This document shows, piece after piece, positions 46,996-56,857 of a DNA stretch of 64,000 nucleotides (position 1 is the first letter of the stretch; every line of letters starts with the position of its first letter). The notes under the pieces were generated by a model. The model was not told where the DNA came from, searched no databases, and saw only the letters and a list, made by a program, of their open reading frames with translations. Both the position numbers and the translations under genes were made by a program. Origin of the DNA: Schaalia sp. lx-260 (lineage in GTDB: Bacteria > Actinomycetota > Actinomycetes > Actinomycetales > Actinomycetaceae); the NCBI RefSeq assembly GCF_021083645.1, contig NZ_JAJNRQ010000003.1, positions 248,001-312,000 on the forward strand, in the 5' to 3' direction.

Positions 46996-48351
46996 TCACG
47001 ATAAAGCAAGATTTTCTTTGACAACATCTGCTAAAGAAACCGCTACACGATCTGCTTGTTCTTGAGTATGAGCTTCCACCATGACACGTACCAGCGGTTC
47101 TGTTCCTGAGGGGCGTAAAAGTACGCGCCCTGTGTCACCCAGCAGTTTTTCTGCTTCCATAACAGCTTGTTGCACAGCCGGATCGGTTGTTGCTCGTGAA
47201 CGGTCAACACCTGCAACGTTAATCAGGGTCTGCGGTAAACGTTGAATGAAAGAAGTGAGTTGAGCAAGGTCACCATCATTTTCTTTCACCATACGTGCCA
47301 GCAGTAATGACGACAAAATGCCATCACCTGTTGTCGCATGGTCTGAGGCAATAATGTGCCCTGATTGTTCGCCACCTAAGTTATATCCACCTGCGAGCAT
47401 GGCTTCTAACACGTAGCGATCTCCCACAGATGTCTGAAGTGTATGGATTCCTGCTTCACGCATTGCAAGGATCAAACCAAGATTTGACATCACTGTGACA
47501 ACAAGCGTGTCCTGAGCAAGTTTCCCGTTGTCTCGTAGATTCAGGGCCAAAGCGCCCATAATTTTGTCACCATCAATGAGGTTTCCGTGGCGGTCAACGG
47601 CCAGACAACGATCCGCGTCCCCATCGTAGGCAACACCAAAGTCGGCTTCTGAGGCTACGGTGACTGCTTGGAGTTGTTCGGGATGCGTTGATCCTGATTT
47701 GTGGTTAATGTTGCGACCATCCGGAGAGGCGTTGAGTACAACAACGTCTGCTCCTGCTTCACGTAAAGCACGTGGGCCTAGCTCTGAGGCACCACCGTTT
47801 GCGCAATCAACCGCAATGCGCAGGCCACGTAGGTTTGTGCCAACAGCCGCAACAAGGTGGTCAATGTAGGAATCAACCGCCCAATCATCCTCATATTCGA
47901 CTTCGCCTACACCATCACCGGTTGGTCGTTCCCATTGAGTTCCGAGGAGCTCTTGCACGCGGTCTTCAACTGAGTCAGCGAGTTTGTAGCCTCCGTGGGC
48001 AAAGAATTTAATACCGTTATCTGGCATGGGGTTATGAGATGCCGAAATCATAACGCCCAGATCAACGTCGTCATGACTTGCAGTTAAGTGAGCGACTGTC
48101 GGGGTTGATACGACACCTACACGTACAACATCCATTCCTGCGCTGGCAAGCCCCGCTGCTAGGGCGTGATCTAAAAACTCTCCCGATATGCGGGTATCGC
48201 GGCCGATAACTGCGCGTGGTTTAGTTCCATCCGGACGTGTTCCGGTTCCGATGAGGCGGGCAGCAGCTTCACCAAGTTCCAGTGCTAATGAAGCAGTAAT
48301 ATCTACGTTAGCTAAACCACGTACACCGTCAGTTCCGAAAATACGCGACAC
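46996..48351 (-). CDS. glmM: Phosphoglucosamine mutase
   Basis: Interconverts glucosamine 6-phosphate and glucosamine 1-phosphate in UDP-GlcNAc synthesis. The 451-residue product starts SRIFGTDGVRGLANV. The phosphoserine loop is GVMISASHNPMPDNGIKFF, the metal-binding loop is DGDADRCLAVD, the sugar loop is GGEQSGHII, and the phosphate-binding loop is RPSGTEPLVRVMVEA. I start at GTG 48351 because AAGGAG lies 5 nt upstream; the frame stays open to 48447. It lies downstream of rpsI-rplM, as in many actinobacteria. Confidence 0.95.
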   Translation of the reverse strand: MSRIFGTDGVRGLANVDITASLALELGEAAARLIGTGTRPDGTKPRAVIGRDTRISGEFLDHALAAGLASAGMDVVRVGVVSTPTVAHLTASHDDVDLGVMISASHNPMPDNGIKFFAHGGYKLADSVEDRVQELLGTQWERPTGDGVGEVEYEDDWAVDSYIDHLVAAVGTNLRGLRIAVDCANGGASELGPRALREAGADVVVLNASPDGRNINHKSGSTHPEQLQAVTVASEADFGVAYDGDADRCLAVDRHGNLIDGDKIMGALALNLRDNGKLAQDTLVVTVMSNLGLILAMREAGIHTLQTSVGDRYVLEAMLAGGYNLGGEQSGHIIASDHATTGDGILSSLLLARMVKENDGDLAQLTSFIQRLPQTLINVAGVDRSRATTDPAVQQAVMEAEKLLGDTGRVLLRPSGTEPLVRVMVEAHTQEQADRVAVSLADVVKENLALS

Positions 48352-48540
48352 GAGTTCTCCTTGATTATTTTTTATGTACAGATTTAGCCTAGGCGGTTTC
48401 GTGGATTCCTGAGGGGAACTCATGCTTGTGTCGTTTGTTTTGCGCATGAAAATGGCGCGCGTAACAGTTGCATGACATAAACCTGTTGTCGCAGAACGAG
48501 CGCATAAGCCAGTTCGTGTGTCAGTTGTGTTGCCTCAGAT

Positions 48541-48586
48541 AAAAATATTCAGGTTCGCTCTCTGCTGCGAGAACGAACCTGAATAT
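48541..48586 (-). terminator. Terminator after rpsI
   Basis: A perfect 13-bp stem, ATATTCAGGTTCG (48545-48557) with CGAACCTGAATAT (48574-48586), extended inward by TCTC/GAGA pairs. On the minus strand it is followed by TTTTTATC and lies 40 nt past the rpsI stop. Confidence 0.92.
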
Positions 48587-48625
48587 GTGTGTCTTTGCGA
48601 AAGCAAAAACGTGAAGTAACGCAGA

Positions 48626-49117
48626 TCAGCGCTTGGAGTACTGCGGTGCCTTGCGTGCCTTCTTGAGGCCTGCCTTCTTACGCTCGATAGCGCGGGCATC
48701 GCGTGTCAGGAAGCCAGCCTTCTTAAGAGCAGGACGATTTGCTTCACGGTCAATCTCGTTCAATGCGCGAGAAATGCCTAGACGCAAAGCACCTGCCTGG
48801 CCGGAAATGCCACCGCCGTTGATACGTGCAATGACATCGAAACGGCCATCAATGTCCAGCAGGACAAAAGGTGACTTCACAAGCTGCTGATGTAGCTTGT
48901 TTGGGAAGTAGTCCTCAAGAGTGCGACCGTTAATCTTCCATTCGCCGGTGCCGGGCACCAAGCGAACGCGAGCAACGGCCTCTTTACGACGGCCAAGGCC
49001 AGCACCGGGAGCGGTGATGGATTGACCTGCACCCGCAGGAGCAGTTTCAGTTTCTGTTGTGTACGAGCTAGGAACTGTTTCCTCATCGAGCTCGACAATC
49101 TCGGTGGTCTCTGCCAC
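48626..49117 (-). CDS. rpsI: 30S ribosomal protein S9
   Basis: Small-subunit head protein whose C-terminal tail reaches the P-site tRNA. The 163-residue protein has an acidic, Thr- and Ala-rich extension of about 40 residues, common in actinobacterial S9. The core follows: [54 protein letters not shown] and the basic tail [13 protein letters not shown]. The start is GTG at 49117 with GAGGAG. It is 44 nt after rplM, the usual L13-S9 pair, and ends before a strong terminator. Confidence 0.97.
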   Translation of the reverse strand: MAETTEIVELDEETVPSSYTTETETAPAGAGQSITAPGAGLGRRKEAVARVRLVPGTGEWKINGRTLEDYFPNKLHQQLVKSPFVLLDIDGRFDVIARINGGGISGQAGALRLGISRALNEIDREANRPALKKAGFLTRDARAIERKKAGLKKARKAPQYSKR

Positions 49118-49161
49118 GGTTCTCCTCAGTGAAGTTCGGTGTGCTCAGTTGCGCAATGCGC

Positions 49162-49605
49162 TCACTGGGCGACCTGGGTGATCTCGTAGGAAACCGGCAT
49201 TTGACCGGCATGGGGATGCTCAGCTCCGGCATACACGTGCAGTTTCTTGAACTGCTCACGACCGAGGCTGGTGTGGGGAAGCATACCGCGAACAGCTTTT
49301 TCTACCGCGCGCTCAGGACGTTCTGCCATGAGTTCACGGTATGGGGTGGCGCGTAAGCCACCGGGACGACCCGAATGATGGTAGGCCATCTTCTGTTCAA
49401 GTTTCTTGCCGGTAAGGGCAACCTTGTCCGCATTAATGATGATGACGTAATCGCCCATATCCATATGAGGGGCGAACGTCGGCTTATGCTTCCCACGAAG
49501 AATCGCGGCAACTTGAGCCGCCAGACGACCGAGGACGACATCAGTGGCGTCAATGACGTACCACTTCTTATCTGCGTCTCCCGGCTTGGGTGAATAGGTG
49601 CGCAC
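49162..49605 (-). CDS. rplM: 50S ribosomal protein L13
   Basis: Early-assembling large-subunit protein. The 147-residue product has [54 protein letters not shown] and the family signature region [25 protein letters not shown]. The start is GTG at 49605 with GAAGG about 11 nt upstream. A 386-nt leader or promoter region separates it from truA. It is first in the rplM-rpsI operon. Confidence 0.97.
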   Translation of the reverse strand: MRTYSPKPGDADKKWYVIDATDVVLGRLAAQVAAILRGKHKPTFAPHMDMGDYVIIINADKVALTGKKLEQKMAYHHSGRPGGLRATPYRELMAERPERAVEKAVRGMLPHTSLGREQFKKLHVYAGAEHPHAGQMPVSYEITQVAQ

Positions 49606-49991
49606 GGGCGTTAACCTTCAATTCTTTACTCGATGGAGGTTCACTTTCACGTGTCTGTAAAAGTTTCCCTCACGAAACGATTCGCGCGAGGCGTTAGTTC
49701 TTCACATTCAAGCGAGTGGGAATACACCCGAATGTATCTAACGCACAGCGCCATCCATCCTATTCGCTTTTACCCTTCAGGGTCAAAGCAATATGTCTAT
49801 TGTGTTGAATTCCTCAGTTCTTTTACGCTTTCATCACAGGCAAAATATCTGCGCTTTCAAAAGGAAAAGAAGGGGAAAGCTCATGCCGAATAAGTTATTT
49901 TCCTCATTTTCTGTCGCGTAACTTTATCGCTTTCGCACATGCGAGCACGTATTCATCCTGTCATTGCTTTTGTTTTTACATACTGTCGGGA
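49606..49991. other. Upstream region of rplM-rpsI and 3' flank of truA
   Basis: The 386-nt gap should hold the rplM promoter and 5' leader. A weak dyad, AAGTTA (49892-49897) with TAACTT (49919-49924), lies 68-100 nt past the truA stop. I see no clear promoter boxes, riboswitch or ribosomal-protein leader structure that I can name. Confidence 0.4.
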
Positions 49992-50975
49992 TCACAGACA
50001 TCCACATTCCCCTGCTGATAATCCATCACGCCTATGACGAGCAGCGTAGACACGAGCTGCCCATTTTTCCTGAGGCGGATAGTCGACACGTTCCAATGTC
50101 AGACCGTGGGCCGGTGCAATCGGGGCTGCCTTCTGACGTGAACGTGCATCCAATAATTCACGAGGCCACGTCGGCGAGCGCCGACCTGCACCTACTTCCA
50201 ATAGCACCCCCACTAAGGAGCGCACCATTGAATGGCAAAAAGCATCAGCTTCGACATGGAAAATCACGCTGCGATCCGGTGACTGTTCCACGTCTAAACG
50301 ACGCAGTGTACGAATTGTTGTGGCTCCTTCACGTGGCCGACAATATGACAGGAAATCGTGCTCGCCCAGTAGTTGCTGGGCTGCCTGATGCATGGCAGTC
50401 ACGTCAAGTTCTTCCGAGTGCCATAAAACATTCCATCGTTTCAAAGGATTCTTTTCACTGCCGGGTGCCACACGATACGCATATACGCGACCTGATGCTG
50501 CAAATCGCGCATCAAAGTCCTCATGAACAGCAGCAACAGCAAAGATCACCACATCTGACAGATTTTTTGGTACGACCAGTCCGTGTTGGCGCGCCCACTC
50601 ACTATAGGCCTGAGCAAGTAACGCATTCATCCGTCGTTTGAATGAGTGGCACCTATTTTCCGTATCAGATTCGTTTTCCCCACGTATTTTTTTCTTTCGG
50701 CTTAGCTTTTCCCATGCTTGGTAGGGAATATCTGCATGTATGACTTGGTGTGCGGCGTGAACTCCGGCATCCGTACGACCGGCAACAGTCACATTCACAA
50801 CGGCTCTCACAATAGTTGACAGCGCTTTTTCAATTTCACCTTGAACGGTGCGTAATTCTGGTTGGGCTGCCCAACCATGAAAGTAGGTACCGTCATAGGA
50901 TAAATCCATACGTATTCTGAGGGTCTGGGTTGCAGAGTGCGGCTCAGCGTTGCCCTGCGCCATCATGCTGTTCAT
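49992..50975 (-). CDS. truA: tRNA pseudouridine synthase A
   Basis: Isomerises uridines 38-40 in the anticodon stem of tRNAs. The 327-residue protein has MDLSYDGTYFHGWAAQPELRTVQGEIE at the start and the catalytic aspartate in VAGRTDAGVHAAHQV. VYAYRV and the C-terminal AFCHSMVRSLVGVLLEVG also fit the family. A basic insert of about 40 residues (KKKIRGENESD onward) sits in the first half, making it somewhat longer than E. coli TruA. ATG at 50975 follows GGGAG. It sits between the L17 and L13 genes, a usual actinobacterial place. Confidence 0.94.
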   Translation of the reverse strand: MNSMMAQGNAEPHSATQTLRIRMDLSYDGTYFHGWAAQPELRTVQGEIEKALSTIVRAVVNVTVAGRTDAGVHAAHQVIHADIPYQAWEKLSRKKKIRGENESDTENRCHSFKRRMNALLAQAYSEWARQHGLVVPKNLSDVVIFAVAAVHEDFDARFAASGRVYAYRVAPGSEKNPLKRWNVLWHSEELDVTAMHQAAQQLLGEHDFLSYCRPREGATTIRTLRRLDVEQSPDRSVIFHVEADAFCHSMVRSLVGVLLEVGAGRRSPTWPRELLDARSRQKAAPIAPAHGLTLERVDYPPQEKWAARVYAARHRRDGLSAGECGCL

Positions 50976-51115
50976 TGTTTCTCCCCTGTATGCTCAGCGT
51001 GTCGGTGATTATTGAGGCGCAGTCGCGTCATCAGCTTTTCTTCGTCGCATCATTCTTATCTGAGGGATTTCCTTGGCGTACATACTTTTTGTACCTACCA
51101 TTGTCTTACAGAAAT

Positions 51116-51871
51116 TCATAAATCCCATGCGCGTACTCCGCCGATAATTCCGGCATCGTTGGGGACGATAATGATGTCATTTCCCATGCGGCTCAGTTGA
51201 GCTGAGCTTATGCGTTTCGAGTTACCGCCGCCGATATATAAACGATCCCACATATACATGGCTCGTAATCCATCGACTATGCGGCGGATTCTGCGTGACC
51301 AGTGCGCATCCCCTAAACGTAAACGCTCATGTTCACCGACATAATCATCATATGTCAGGCCCCAACGCACAAAGCCTTGAGAGATTTCCACGTGCGGCGC
51401 TAAAGAACCGCTGTCAAAAACTGCGTTTCCAAGTCCTGTGCCTAAGGTCAGAATCATTTCTAGGCCCGTGCCTGTAATAACACCTGCTCCAGCGACTTCT
51501 GCGTCATTGAGGACTCGGGTTGGCAGGTGTGTAGCTTGTGTGATTGCGTGGCGCATATCGAAATGTTTCCAGCGCGTAACGAGTTCTGGTATGACACGTG
51601 AGCGCGGCCCGTCTTTTGTAATGTAATGAGGGGTTGCGACAACAACGCCATGTCGAATCATTCCCGGCATCCCCATGGTGATTCGGGTTGCTGCTGGTAG
51701 GTTCTGCGCGTGCTCGACAACGATATCTACCAGTAATTCTGGAGGTAAAGGGTACGGTGTCGGAGTTCGTCGAGGAGCGGCCAGCATGGTTCCGCGTTCG
51801 TTAACAACTGATGCTTTGATTCCACCGCCGCCACAATCAATCGCTAATGTGATGCTTTCGTTTGCTGTCAT
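51116..51871 (-). CDS. ROK-family kinase, probable polyphosphate glucokinase
   Basis: Small ROK-type sugar kinase of 251 residues. The phosphate-binding loop is LAIDCGGGGIKASV. Further motifs are MGMPGMIRHGVV, the catalytic aspartate in RVLNDAEVAGAG, LTLGTGLGNAVF, and LYIGGGNSKRI. The length and the short cap fit actinobacterial polyphosphate glucokinases, which use polyphosphate or ATP. The zinc-binding cysteine cluster of other ROK proteins is absent, as in that group. Phosphoryl donor is inference. ATG at 51871. Confidence 0.8.
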   Translation of the reverse strand: MTANESITLAIDCGGGGIKASVVNERGTMLAAPRRTPTPYPLPPELLVDIVVEHAQNLPAATRITMGMPGMIRHGVVVATPHYITKDGPRSRVIPELVTRWKHFDMRHAITQATHLPTRVLNDAEVAGAGVITGTGLEMILTLGTGLGNAVFDSGSLAPHVEISQGFVRWGLTYDDYVGEHERLRLGDAHWSRRIRRIVDGLRAMYMWDRLYIGGGNSKRISSAQLSRMGNDIIIVPNDAGIIGGVRAWDL

Positions 51872-51969
51872 GGGTTAAGCCTACGTCTTTCCCGCTTTTA
51901 CACGATTGTCTCATTGAAATACGGTATTGCTGTACCTTGGCCTGTATTCTCGCATGTGGGAAAAGGAAG

Positions 51970-51995
51970 TCCCCGAAGCCCAGTGGCTTCGGGGA
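51970..51995 (-). terminator. Terminator after rplQ
   Basis: A perfect 11-bp stem, TCCCCGAAGCC (51970-51980) with GGCTTCGGGGA (51985-51995), has a 4-nt loop. The minus-strand tail is CTTCCTTTTCCC. It lies 44 nt beyond rplQ and closes the alpha operon. Confidence 0.88.
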
Positions 51996-52039
51996 TCCAG
52001 GTTCACGGTGGTCAGCTCATATGCTCACCACATGTGATT

Positions 52040-52549
52040 TCACTCAGCGTCTTTTTCTTCCACTGTTTCGACAGTTTCAGTCGCCTCGGTTGCTTCGGTT
52101 TCTTCCACCTCGGTTACTTCGGCGGGAGTTTCCTTTGCGGCGGCTGCAGCAGTCTTTTCAGCGCTGGATACAACAGCCTTCTTTTCGAGTCGTTCCATGA
52201 CGAAAGCAATCTGCATCATGGGAGCGTTGTCGCCCTTGCGGTTGCCCACGCGTGTTAAGCGAGTGTAACCACCTGTACGTTCTGCATCAATTGCTGGAAC
52301 AATCACGTCAAATAAGGTGTACACAGCATCCTTATTTGGGATTTTGCTGGCAACTGTACGGCGAGCATGCATATCGCCACGCTTTGCCTTTGTCACGAGC
52401 TTTTCCACGTACGGACGCAGTAGCTTGGCTTTTGCCTCTGTCGTCACTAGCTGACGGTGCTCGATGAGCTGAATCGCTAGGTTAGACAGAATGAGCTTTT
52501 GATGCGCTGGGCTGCCGCCCAGACGCGCACCCTTTTTAGGGGTAGGCAT
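52040..52549 (-). CDS. rplQ: 50S ribosomal protein L17
   Basis: Large-subunit protein near the exit tunnel. The 169-residue product has the core [20 protein letters not shown], then [22 protein letters not shown] and [20 protein letters not shown] long tail of alternating Glu, Thr, Val and Ala follows (from about residue 127), strongly acidic. Acidic C-terminal extensions of L17 occur in other actinobacteria. ATG at 52549 follows GGAG. It ends the alpha operon, 43 nt after rpoA. Confidence 0.97.
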   Translation of the reverse strand: MPTPKKGARLGGSPAHQKLILSNLAIQLIEHRQLVTTEAKAKLLRPYVEKLVTKAKRGDMHARRTVASKIPNKDAVYTLFDVIVPAIDAERTGGYTRLTRVGNRKGDNAPMMQIAFVMERLEKKAVVSSAEKTAAAAAKETPAEVTEVEETEATEATETVETVEEKDAE

Positions 52550-52592
52550 AGGTATCTCCTACGGTTTCAGGCGCCCATCGGACGCACATTTG

Positions 52593-53588
52593 TCAGATGG
52601 ACTGGTCGTCACTGAAGATTGAACCCGATTCCACGTCGCCAATTTGCGGCATGATCGAATCTTTCAAGGTCATGCCCAAGGTGGCGAGGGCTTCCTTGAT
52701 TTCTTCAATAGATTTCGTACCGAAGTTACGAATGTCGAGGAGGTCGGCCTCAGAGTGCGCAACCAATTCACCGACGGTGAGGATTCCACGACGACGTAAA
52801 GCGTTGTACGAGCGTGACTGCAAGTTGAGGTTTTCGATAGGTAATGCGAGATCAGCAGCAAGTGTCGTGTCTGTCATCGAAGGACCGACTTCAATGCCTT
52901 CTGCTTCTTCGTTCAGTTCGCGCATGAGGCCGAAAAGCTCAACCAATGTTTTACCGGCAGAGGCAAGTGCATCGCGAGGGGCAATAGCCGGCTTTGTTTC
53001 AACATCAATGATGAGGCGATCAAAGTCGGTACGCTGTTCCACACGAGTTGCTTCAACCTTGTAGGTTACTTTCACAACCGGTGAGTAGATTGAATCAATC
53101 GGAATACGCGAAATCTCGGCCTGCGGGTCTTTGTTCTGAGCAGCAGAAACATAGCCGCGGCCACGTTCCACTGTCAGTTCAATTTCCAGCTTACCTTTAT
53201 CGTTGAGGGTTGCTAAGTGCAGCTCAGGATTATGAATCTCCACGCCAGCGGGCGGAGTAATATCTCCAGCTACGACCTCGCCTGGCCCTGCTTTGCGTAG
53301 ATACATCACAACAGGTTCGTCGTTTTCTGATGACAGAACGATCTGCTTGATGTTCAGGATAATTTCAGCAACGTCTTCTTTTACGCCTTCAACGGTGCGA
53401 AATTCGTGTGGCACACCATCGATACGGATGGAGGTCACAGCAGCGCCGGGGATGGATGATAAAAGTGTGCGACGCAGGGAATTACCCAGTGTGTAGCCGA
53501 AACCCGGTTCAAGGGGTTCCAAAGTGAAGCGTGAGCGGAAATCGCTGACCTTTTCCTCTGTGAGGATGGGTCGCTCTGCAATGAGCAC
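52593..53588 (-). CDS. rpoA: RNA polymerase alpha subunit
   Basis: Scaffold for RNA polymerase assembly and contact point for activators. The 331-residue protein has the N-terminal domain with [31 protein letters not shown] and, in the second half, the C-terminal domain with [26 protein letters not shown] and [16 protein letters not shown]. The start is GTG at 53588 with AAAGGA. It follows rpsK directly with no rpsD between them. Confidence 0.98.
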   Translation of the reverse strand: MLIAERPILTEEKVSDFRSRFTLEPLEPGFGYTLGNSLRRTLLSSIPGAAVTSIRIDGVPHEFRTVEGVKEDVAEIILNIKQIVLSSENDEPVVMYLRKAGPGEVVAGDITPPAGVEIHNPELHLATLNDKGKLEIELTVERGRGYVSAAQNKDPQAEISRIPIDSIYSPVVKVTYKVEATRVEQRTDFDRLIIDVETKPAIAPRDALASAGKTLVELFGLMRELNEEAEGIEVGPSMTDTTLAADLALPIENLNLQSRSYNALRRRGILTVGELVAHSEADLLDIRNFGTKSIEEIKEALATLGMTLKDSIMPQIGDVESGSIFSDDQSI

Positions 53589-53750
53589 GTCTTGTCCTTT
53601 CTAACCGATGCCCGCCATATGACATCAGATTGGGGTCCGCAATTGCGGTCAAGGGAGTATGGATTTTCTTTCGCGGAAGAATCCAGACGTGGGGGCATTC
53701 ATCTCCTCAATTGTCGGTGACAACTGATTTGCTGAAAGTCCCTCTGAGTA

Positions 53751-54158
53751 TCACACGCGGCGGCGCTTGGGAGGACGAGCGCCGTTATGAGCCTGAGGTG
53801 TCACGTCCTGAATAGAACCAACTTCTAGGCCTGCTGCTTGAAGCGAACGTATCGCGGTTTCACGGCCAGAGCCGGGGCCTTTAACGAATACATCCACTTT
53901 CTTCATGCCGTGTTCTTGAGCACGACGCGCAGCGGCTTCAGCAGCGAGCTGAGCAGCGAATGGAGTGGACTTACGTGAGCCTTTGAAACCCACTTGACCT
54001 GAGGAGGCCCAAGAAATAACGGCGCCTGTAGGGTCGGTGATCGAAACGATTGTGTTGTTGAACGTGGACTTGATGTACGCGTGTCCATGTGTCACGTTCT
54101 TGGAGAGTTTACGGCGAGGCTTACGGCCTGCACCTGTACGGGTGGTCTTTCCAGCCAT
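53751..54158 (-). CDS. rpsK: 30S ribosomal protein S11
   Basis: Small-subunit platform protein. The 135-residue product has [70 protein letters not shown] and the C-terminal PPKRRRV. ATG at 54158. It is 69 nt after rpsM in the alpha operon, and a 162-nt gap leads to rpoA. Confidence 0.98.
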   Translation of the reverse strand: MAGKTTRTGAGRKPRRKLSKNVTHGHAYIKSTFNNTIVSITDPTGAVISWASSGQVGFKGSRKSTPFAAQLAAEAAARRAQEHGMKKVDVFVKGPGSGRETAIRSLQAAGLEVGSIQDVTPQAHNGARPPKRRRV

Positions 54159-54227
54159 CTGTGATTTCCTTCGAAGTCGTGTCTCTAGCGCTCATCTCAT
54201 TCCTAGATGAGGGATGAGCAGTGCCTA

Positions 54228-54602
54228 TTACTTGGCTTTCTTCTTACCTGCAACGGTGCGCTTCGGACCCTTACGGGTACGAGCATTGGTCTTGGTACGC
54301 TGACCGTGGACCGGCAGGCCACGACGGTGACGAAGGCCCTGATAAGAGCCAATTTCAATCTTACGGCGAATATCGGCCTGAACCTCACGACGCAGGTCAC
54401 CTTCAACCTTGAAATTGTTCTCAATGTATTCACGAAGTTTAACCAGCTCGTCCTCTGAGGCGTCTTTCACGCGCAGATCAGGGCTCACGCCGGTTGCTTC
54501 AAGGGTTTCCTTGGCGCGGGTACGTCCAACGCCATAAATGTACGTAAGCGCAATCTCCATCCGCTTTTCACGGGGCAGGTCTACGCCGGCAATACGTGCC
54601 AT
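54228..54602 (-). CDS. rpsM: 30S ribosomal protein S13
   Basis: Small-subunit head protein that contacts the large subunit and P-site tRNA. The 124-residue product has [25 protein letters not shown], then [44 protein letters not shown] in its second half. It ends in a lysine-rich tail. ATG at 54602. It lies 144 nt downstream of rpmJ. Confidence 0.98.
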   Translation of the reverse strand: MARIAGVDLPREKRMEIALTYIYGVGRTRAKETLEATGVSPDLRVKDASEDELVKLREYIENNFKVEGDLRREVQADIRRKIEIGSYQGLRHRRGLPVHGQRTKTNARTRKGPKRTVAGKKKAK

Positions 54603-54746
54603 CTTTTGCTCCAGTTGTTCTTCGGAGGTCGTCGTTCCCCTTTCCGGATGCAGTGTCCGGCCTCAGCCTCCGAACCGAGGGTCGCTCTTGAGCGTACAGA
54701 GGAACGCTGTCGGGCATGTCGCCCAGTTGTTCAAGCAGTCAAAGAT

Positions 54747-54860
54747 TCAGCCTTGACGCTGCTTGTGTCGAGGATTGTCACAGATGACCATGACGTTGCC
54801 GTGGCGACGAATCACCTTGCATTTGTCACAGATCTTCTTGACACTCGGCTTGACCTTCAT
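54747..54860 (-). CDS. rpmJ: 50S ribosomal protein L36, zinc-binding form
   Basis: The 37-codon gene encodes the smallest large-subunit protein. The translation starts [21 protein letters not shown] and ends in [12 protein letters not shown]11, C14, C27 and H32 are the zinc ligands, so this is the zinc-containing (C+) paralogue. ATG at 54860, stop TGA at 54747-54749. It lies 43 nt after infA and before rpsM, the normal order. Confidence 0.96.
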   Translation of the reverse strand: MKVKPSVKKICDKCKVIRRHGNVMVICDNPRHKQRQG

Positions 54861-54903
54861 GGTGTGTACCTCCACCGTCAAAAGACGGTTAGTGTCGGTG
54901 TTA

Positions 54904-55125
54904 TTACTTGTAGCGGTAGGTGATACGACCTCGCGTAAGGTCGTACGGGCTCAACTGAACAACAACCCGGTCCTCAGGGAGAATGCGGATGTAGTTTTTC
55001 CGCATCTTGCCAGAAATGTGGCTGAGAACAATATGACCATTTGTGAGTTCGACGCGAAACATCGCGTTAGGCAGAGCTTCGACAACTGTGCCTTCAACCT
55101 CAATCACGCCGTCATTATTTGCCAT
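54904..55125 (-). CDS. infA: Translation initiation factor IF-1
   Basis: Binds the A site of the 30S subunit during initiation. The 73-residue OB-fold protein reads [20 protein letters not shown], then [19 protein letters not shown] and [23 protein letters not shown] at 55125 gives the standard length; the frame stays open to 55224, and GAGGTG lies about 16 nt upstream. It begins an infA-rpmJ-rpsM-rpsK run about 190 nt downstream of map. Confidence 0.97.
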   Translation of the reverse strand: MANNDGVIEVEGTVVEALPNAMFRVELTNGHIVLSHISGKMRKNYIRILPEDRVVVQLSPYDLTRGRITYRYK

Positions 55126-55315
55126 ATGACTCGGATTCACCTCTACGCTTCTAGGAGTACTCAGCCGCATGAGCGACTCAGTAGGCGTACGCAGGGTACG
55201 GACGTACACATGCGACACACCCAATGTGCCATACTACGCGATTTCTTTGGGTTTACGCCACTAACAACACTGTCAGGTCGCTCACCTTCTGCTGTTATTT
55301 TCAGTATTTACGCTA

Positions 55316-56245
55316 TCAGGCGTCAAGTATCACAGGTTCAATACCGTAGGGTGCTAGACCTGCAACGCCTGAATCTGTGGCAGTAAGTATTGAAATTCCA
55401 TCATCAAGAATTGCTACAGTGTGCTCCCATTGGGCGGCATCAGAACCATCAATGCTGCGCACTGTCCATTCATCAGATTCTGTAATTGTGTCGATGGAAC
55501 CTGTTGTGAGCATGGGTTCAACGGCAAGCACCATACCTGGTTGCAGTTTTGGTGAGATCCCTCGGGCACGATAATTCAGGACTTCAGGTGCTTGATGCAT
55601 TGCAGTCCCGATGCCGTGGCCGGTAAATTCTTCAATAATGCCAGCTTCCCATCCGAATTCTTCTGCGCGGTCAGCAACAACGTTTTCTACAGCTGTTCCT
55701 ACGCAGGATAAGCGTCGTGAGGTTGCAAGCGAGGCAAGTGCCGCCCACAGGGATTCTCGTGTAAGAGCATCAAGTTGCCGGCGACGTTGAAGAAGCGTGT
55801 TTCCTTCATGCGTACTGGCAGTGACGATCGGACCTAGGGCACCTGCACCACGGTTTGCAGCAAATTCTTCGTCGCTCACCCATGGGTCCCCTACTATCAT
55901 GCTGAAAGCAGCATCACCATGCCATTGTTTGCCTTGTGCGCTTATCCATGCGCCGCAGTCAAATGTCACGATGTCGCCGTCATGGAGTATTTGGTTACCT
56001 GGAATACCGTGAACAACCACATCGTTAATTGAAATGCATACTGTTGCTGGATATCCGTAATAGTTGAGGAAGTTCGAGTGTGCTCCAGCACGCGCGATTA
56101 CATCAGCGCATACGGCATCGAGTTCACGCGCACGAACACCTTCACGCGTCGCTTCACGTAGGGCACGGTGAATATCAGCTACTACTAATCCGGCGCGGCG
56201 CATGTGGAGAATCTGCTCACGCGTTTTTATTTCAATTTTCGACAC
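55316..56245 (-). CDS. map: Methionine aminopeptidase, type I
   Basis: Removes initiator methionine from nascent proteins. The 309-residue protein has the pita-bread fold. Metal ligands are visible as VTFDCGAWI, HGDAAFS, TGHGIGTAMHQAPEV, VEPML and WEHTVAI. An insert of about 30 residues after the second aspartate (DEEFAANRGAG to LLQRRR) makes it longer than the usual 250-285. The start is GTG at 56245 with GGGAG. It lies 27 nt after adk. Confidence 0.93.
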   Translation of the reverse strand: MSKIEIKTREQILHMRRAGLVVADIHRALREATREGVRARELDAVCADVIARAGAHSNFLNYYGYPATVCISINDVVVHGIPGNQILHDGDIVTFDCGAWISAQGKQWHGDAAFSMIVGDPWVSDEEFAANRGAGALGPIVTASTHEGNTLLQRRRQLDALTRESLWAALASLATSRRLSCVGTAVENVVADRAEEFGWEAGIIEEFTGHGIGTAMHQAPEVLNYRARGISPKLQPGMVLAVEPMLTTGSIDTITESDEWTVRSIDGSDAAQWEHTVAILDDGISILTATDSGVAGLAPYGIEPVILDA

Positions 56246-56272
56246 GTACGCTCCCTGTGCTGACTCGGCCGT

Positions 56273-56857
56273 TTATCGATTGGAAGTATCCACAGCCTCT
56301 AGCACAGTAAGGATGCGTTCCCATACTTCATCTATTGAACCGGATCCGTCAATCGTTTCTAACAGATCTTGGTCAGCATAGTATGTGGCAATCGGTTCTG
56401 TTTGCTCGCGGTAGACCTCAAGACGATGACGCATCACTGGTTCAGTGTCGTCTGAACGATGTTGTTCTTCTGCGCGTTTGAGCATACGTGCTACGACTTC
56501 GTCTTCATCAACTTCAATGGCGAGGACAAGGTCAAGGCTCCGCCCAAGATCTGCTAACACGTCACGTAAAACATGGGCTTGAGCCACTGTGCGAGGGTAT
56601 CCGTCCAGTAGGAAACCTTTTTCTGTGTCAGGCGCAGCCAGACGAGCTTTAACCATTGGGTTGGTGACGCTGTCTGGTACAAATTCCCCGCGATCCATGA
56701 ACTCTTGAGCGCGTTTGCCTAGCTCTGTTCCACTCGCCATATTTGCACGGAAAATTTCCCCGGTTGAGATCGCTGGGATACCGAGTTTTTCAGCAATACG
56801 TTGAGCTTGAGTTCCTTTACCTGCTCCAGGAGGACCTAAGAGAATAATCGCTGTCAT
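56273..56857 (-). CDS. adk: Adenylate kinase
   Basis: Balances AMP, ADP and ATP. The 194-residue protein has the P-loop LLGPPGAGKGTQA near the N-terminus, then ISTGEIFRANMASGTELGK and FLLDGYPRTVAQA. At 194 residues it is the short form without a zinc-finger LID. Its ATG overlaps the secY stop by 4 nt (ATGA). It forms the secY-adk-map unit. Confidence 0.96.
   Translation of the reverse strand: MTAIILLGPPGAGKGTQAQRIAEKLGIPAISTGEIFRANMASGTELGKRAQEFMDRGEFVPDSVTNPMVKARLAAPDTEKGFLLDGYPRTVAQAHVLRDVLADLGRSLDLVLAIEVDEDEVVARMLKRAEEQHRSDDTEPVMRHRLEVYREQTEPIATYYADQDLLETIDGSGSIDEVWERILTVLEAVDTSNR

Noticed and set aside
49964-50641. A 225-codon plus-strand frame
   Set aside because: It is antisense to truA, whose catalytic motifs are clear in the other frame.
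54763-55386. A 207-codon plus-strand frame
   Set aside because: It lies opposite rpmJ, infA and the end of map, all recognised with full motifs.
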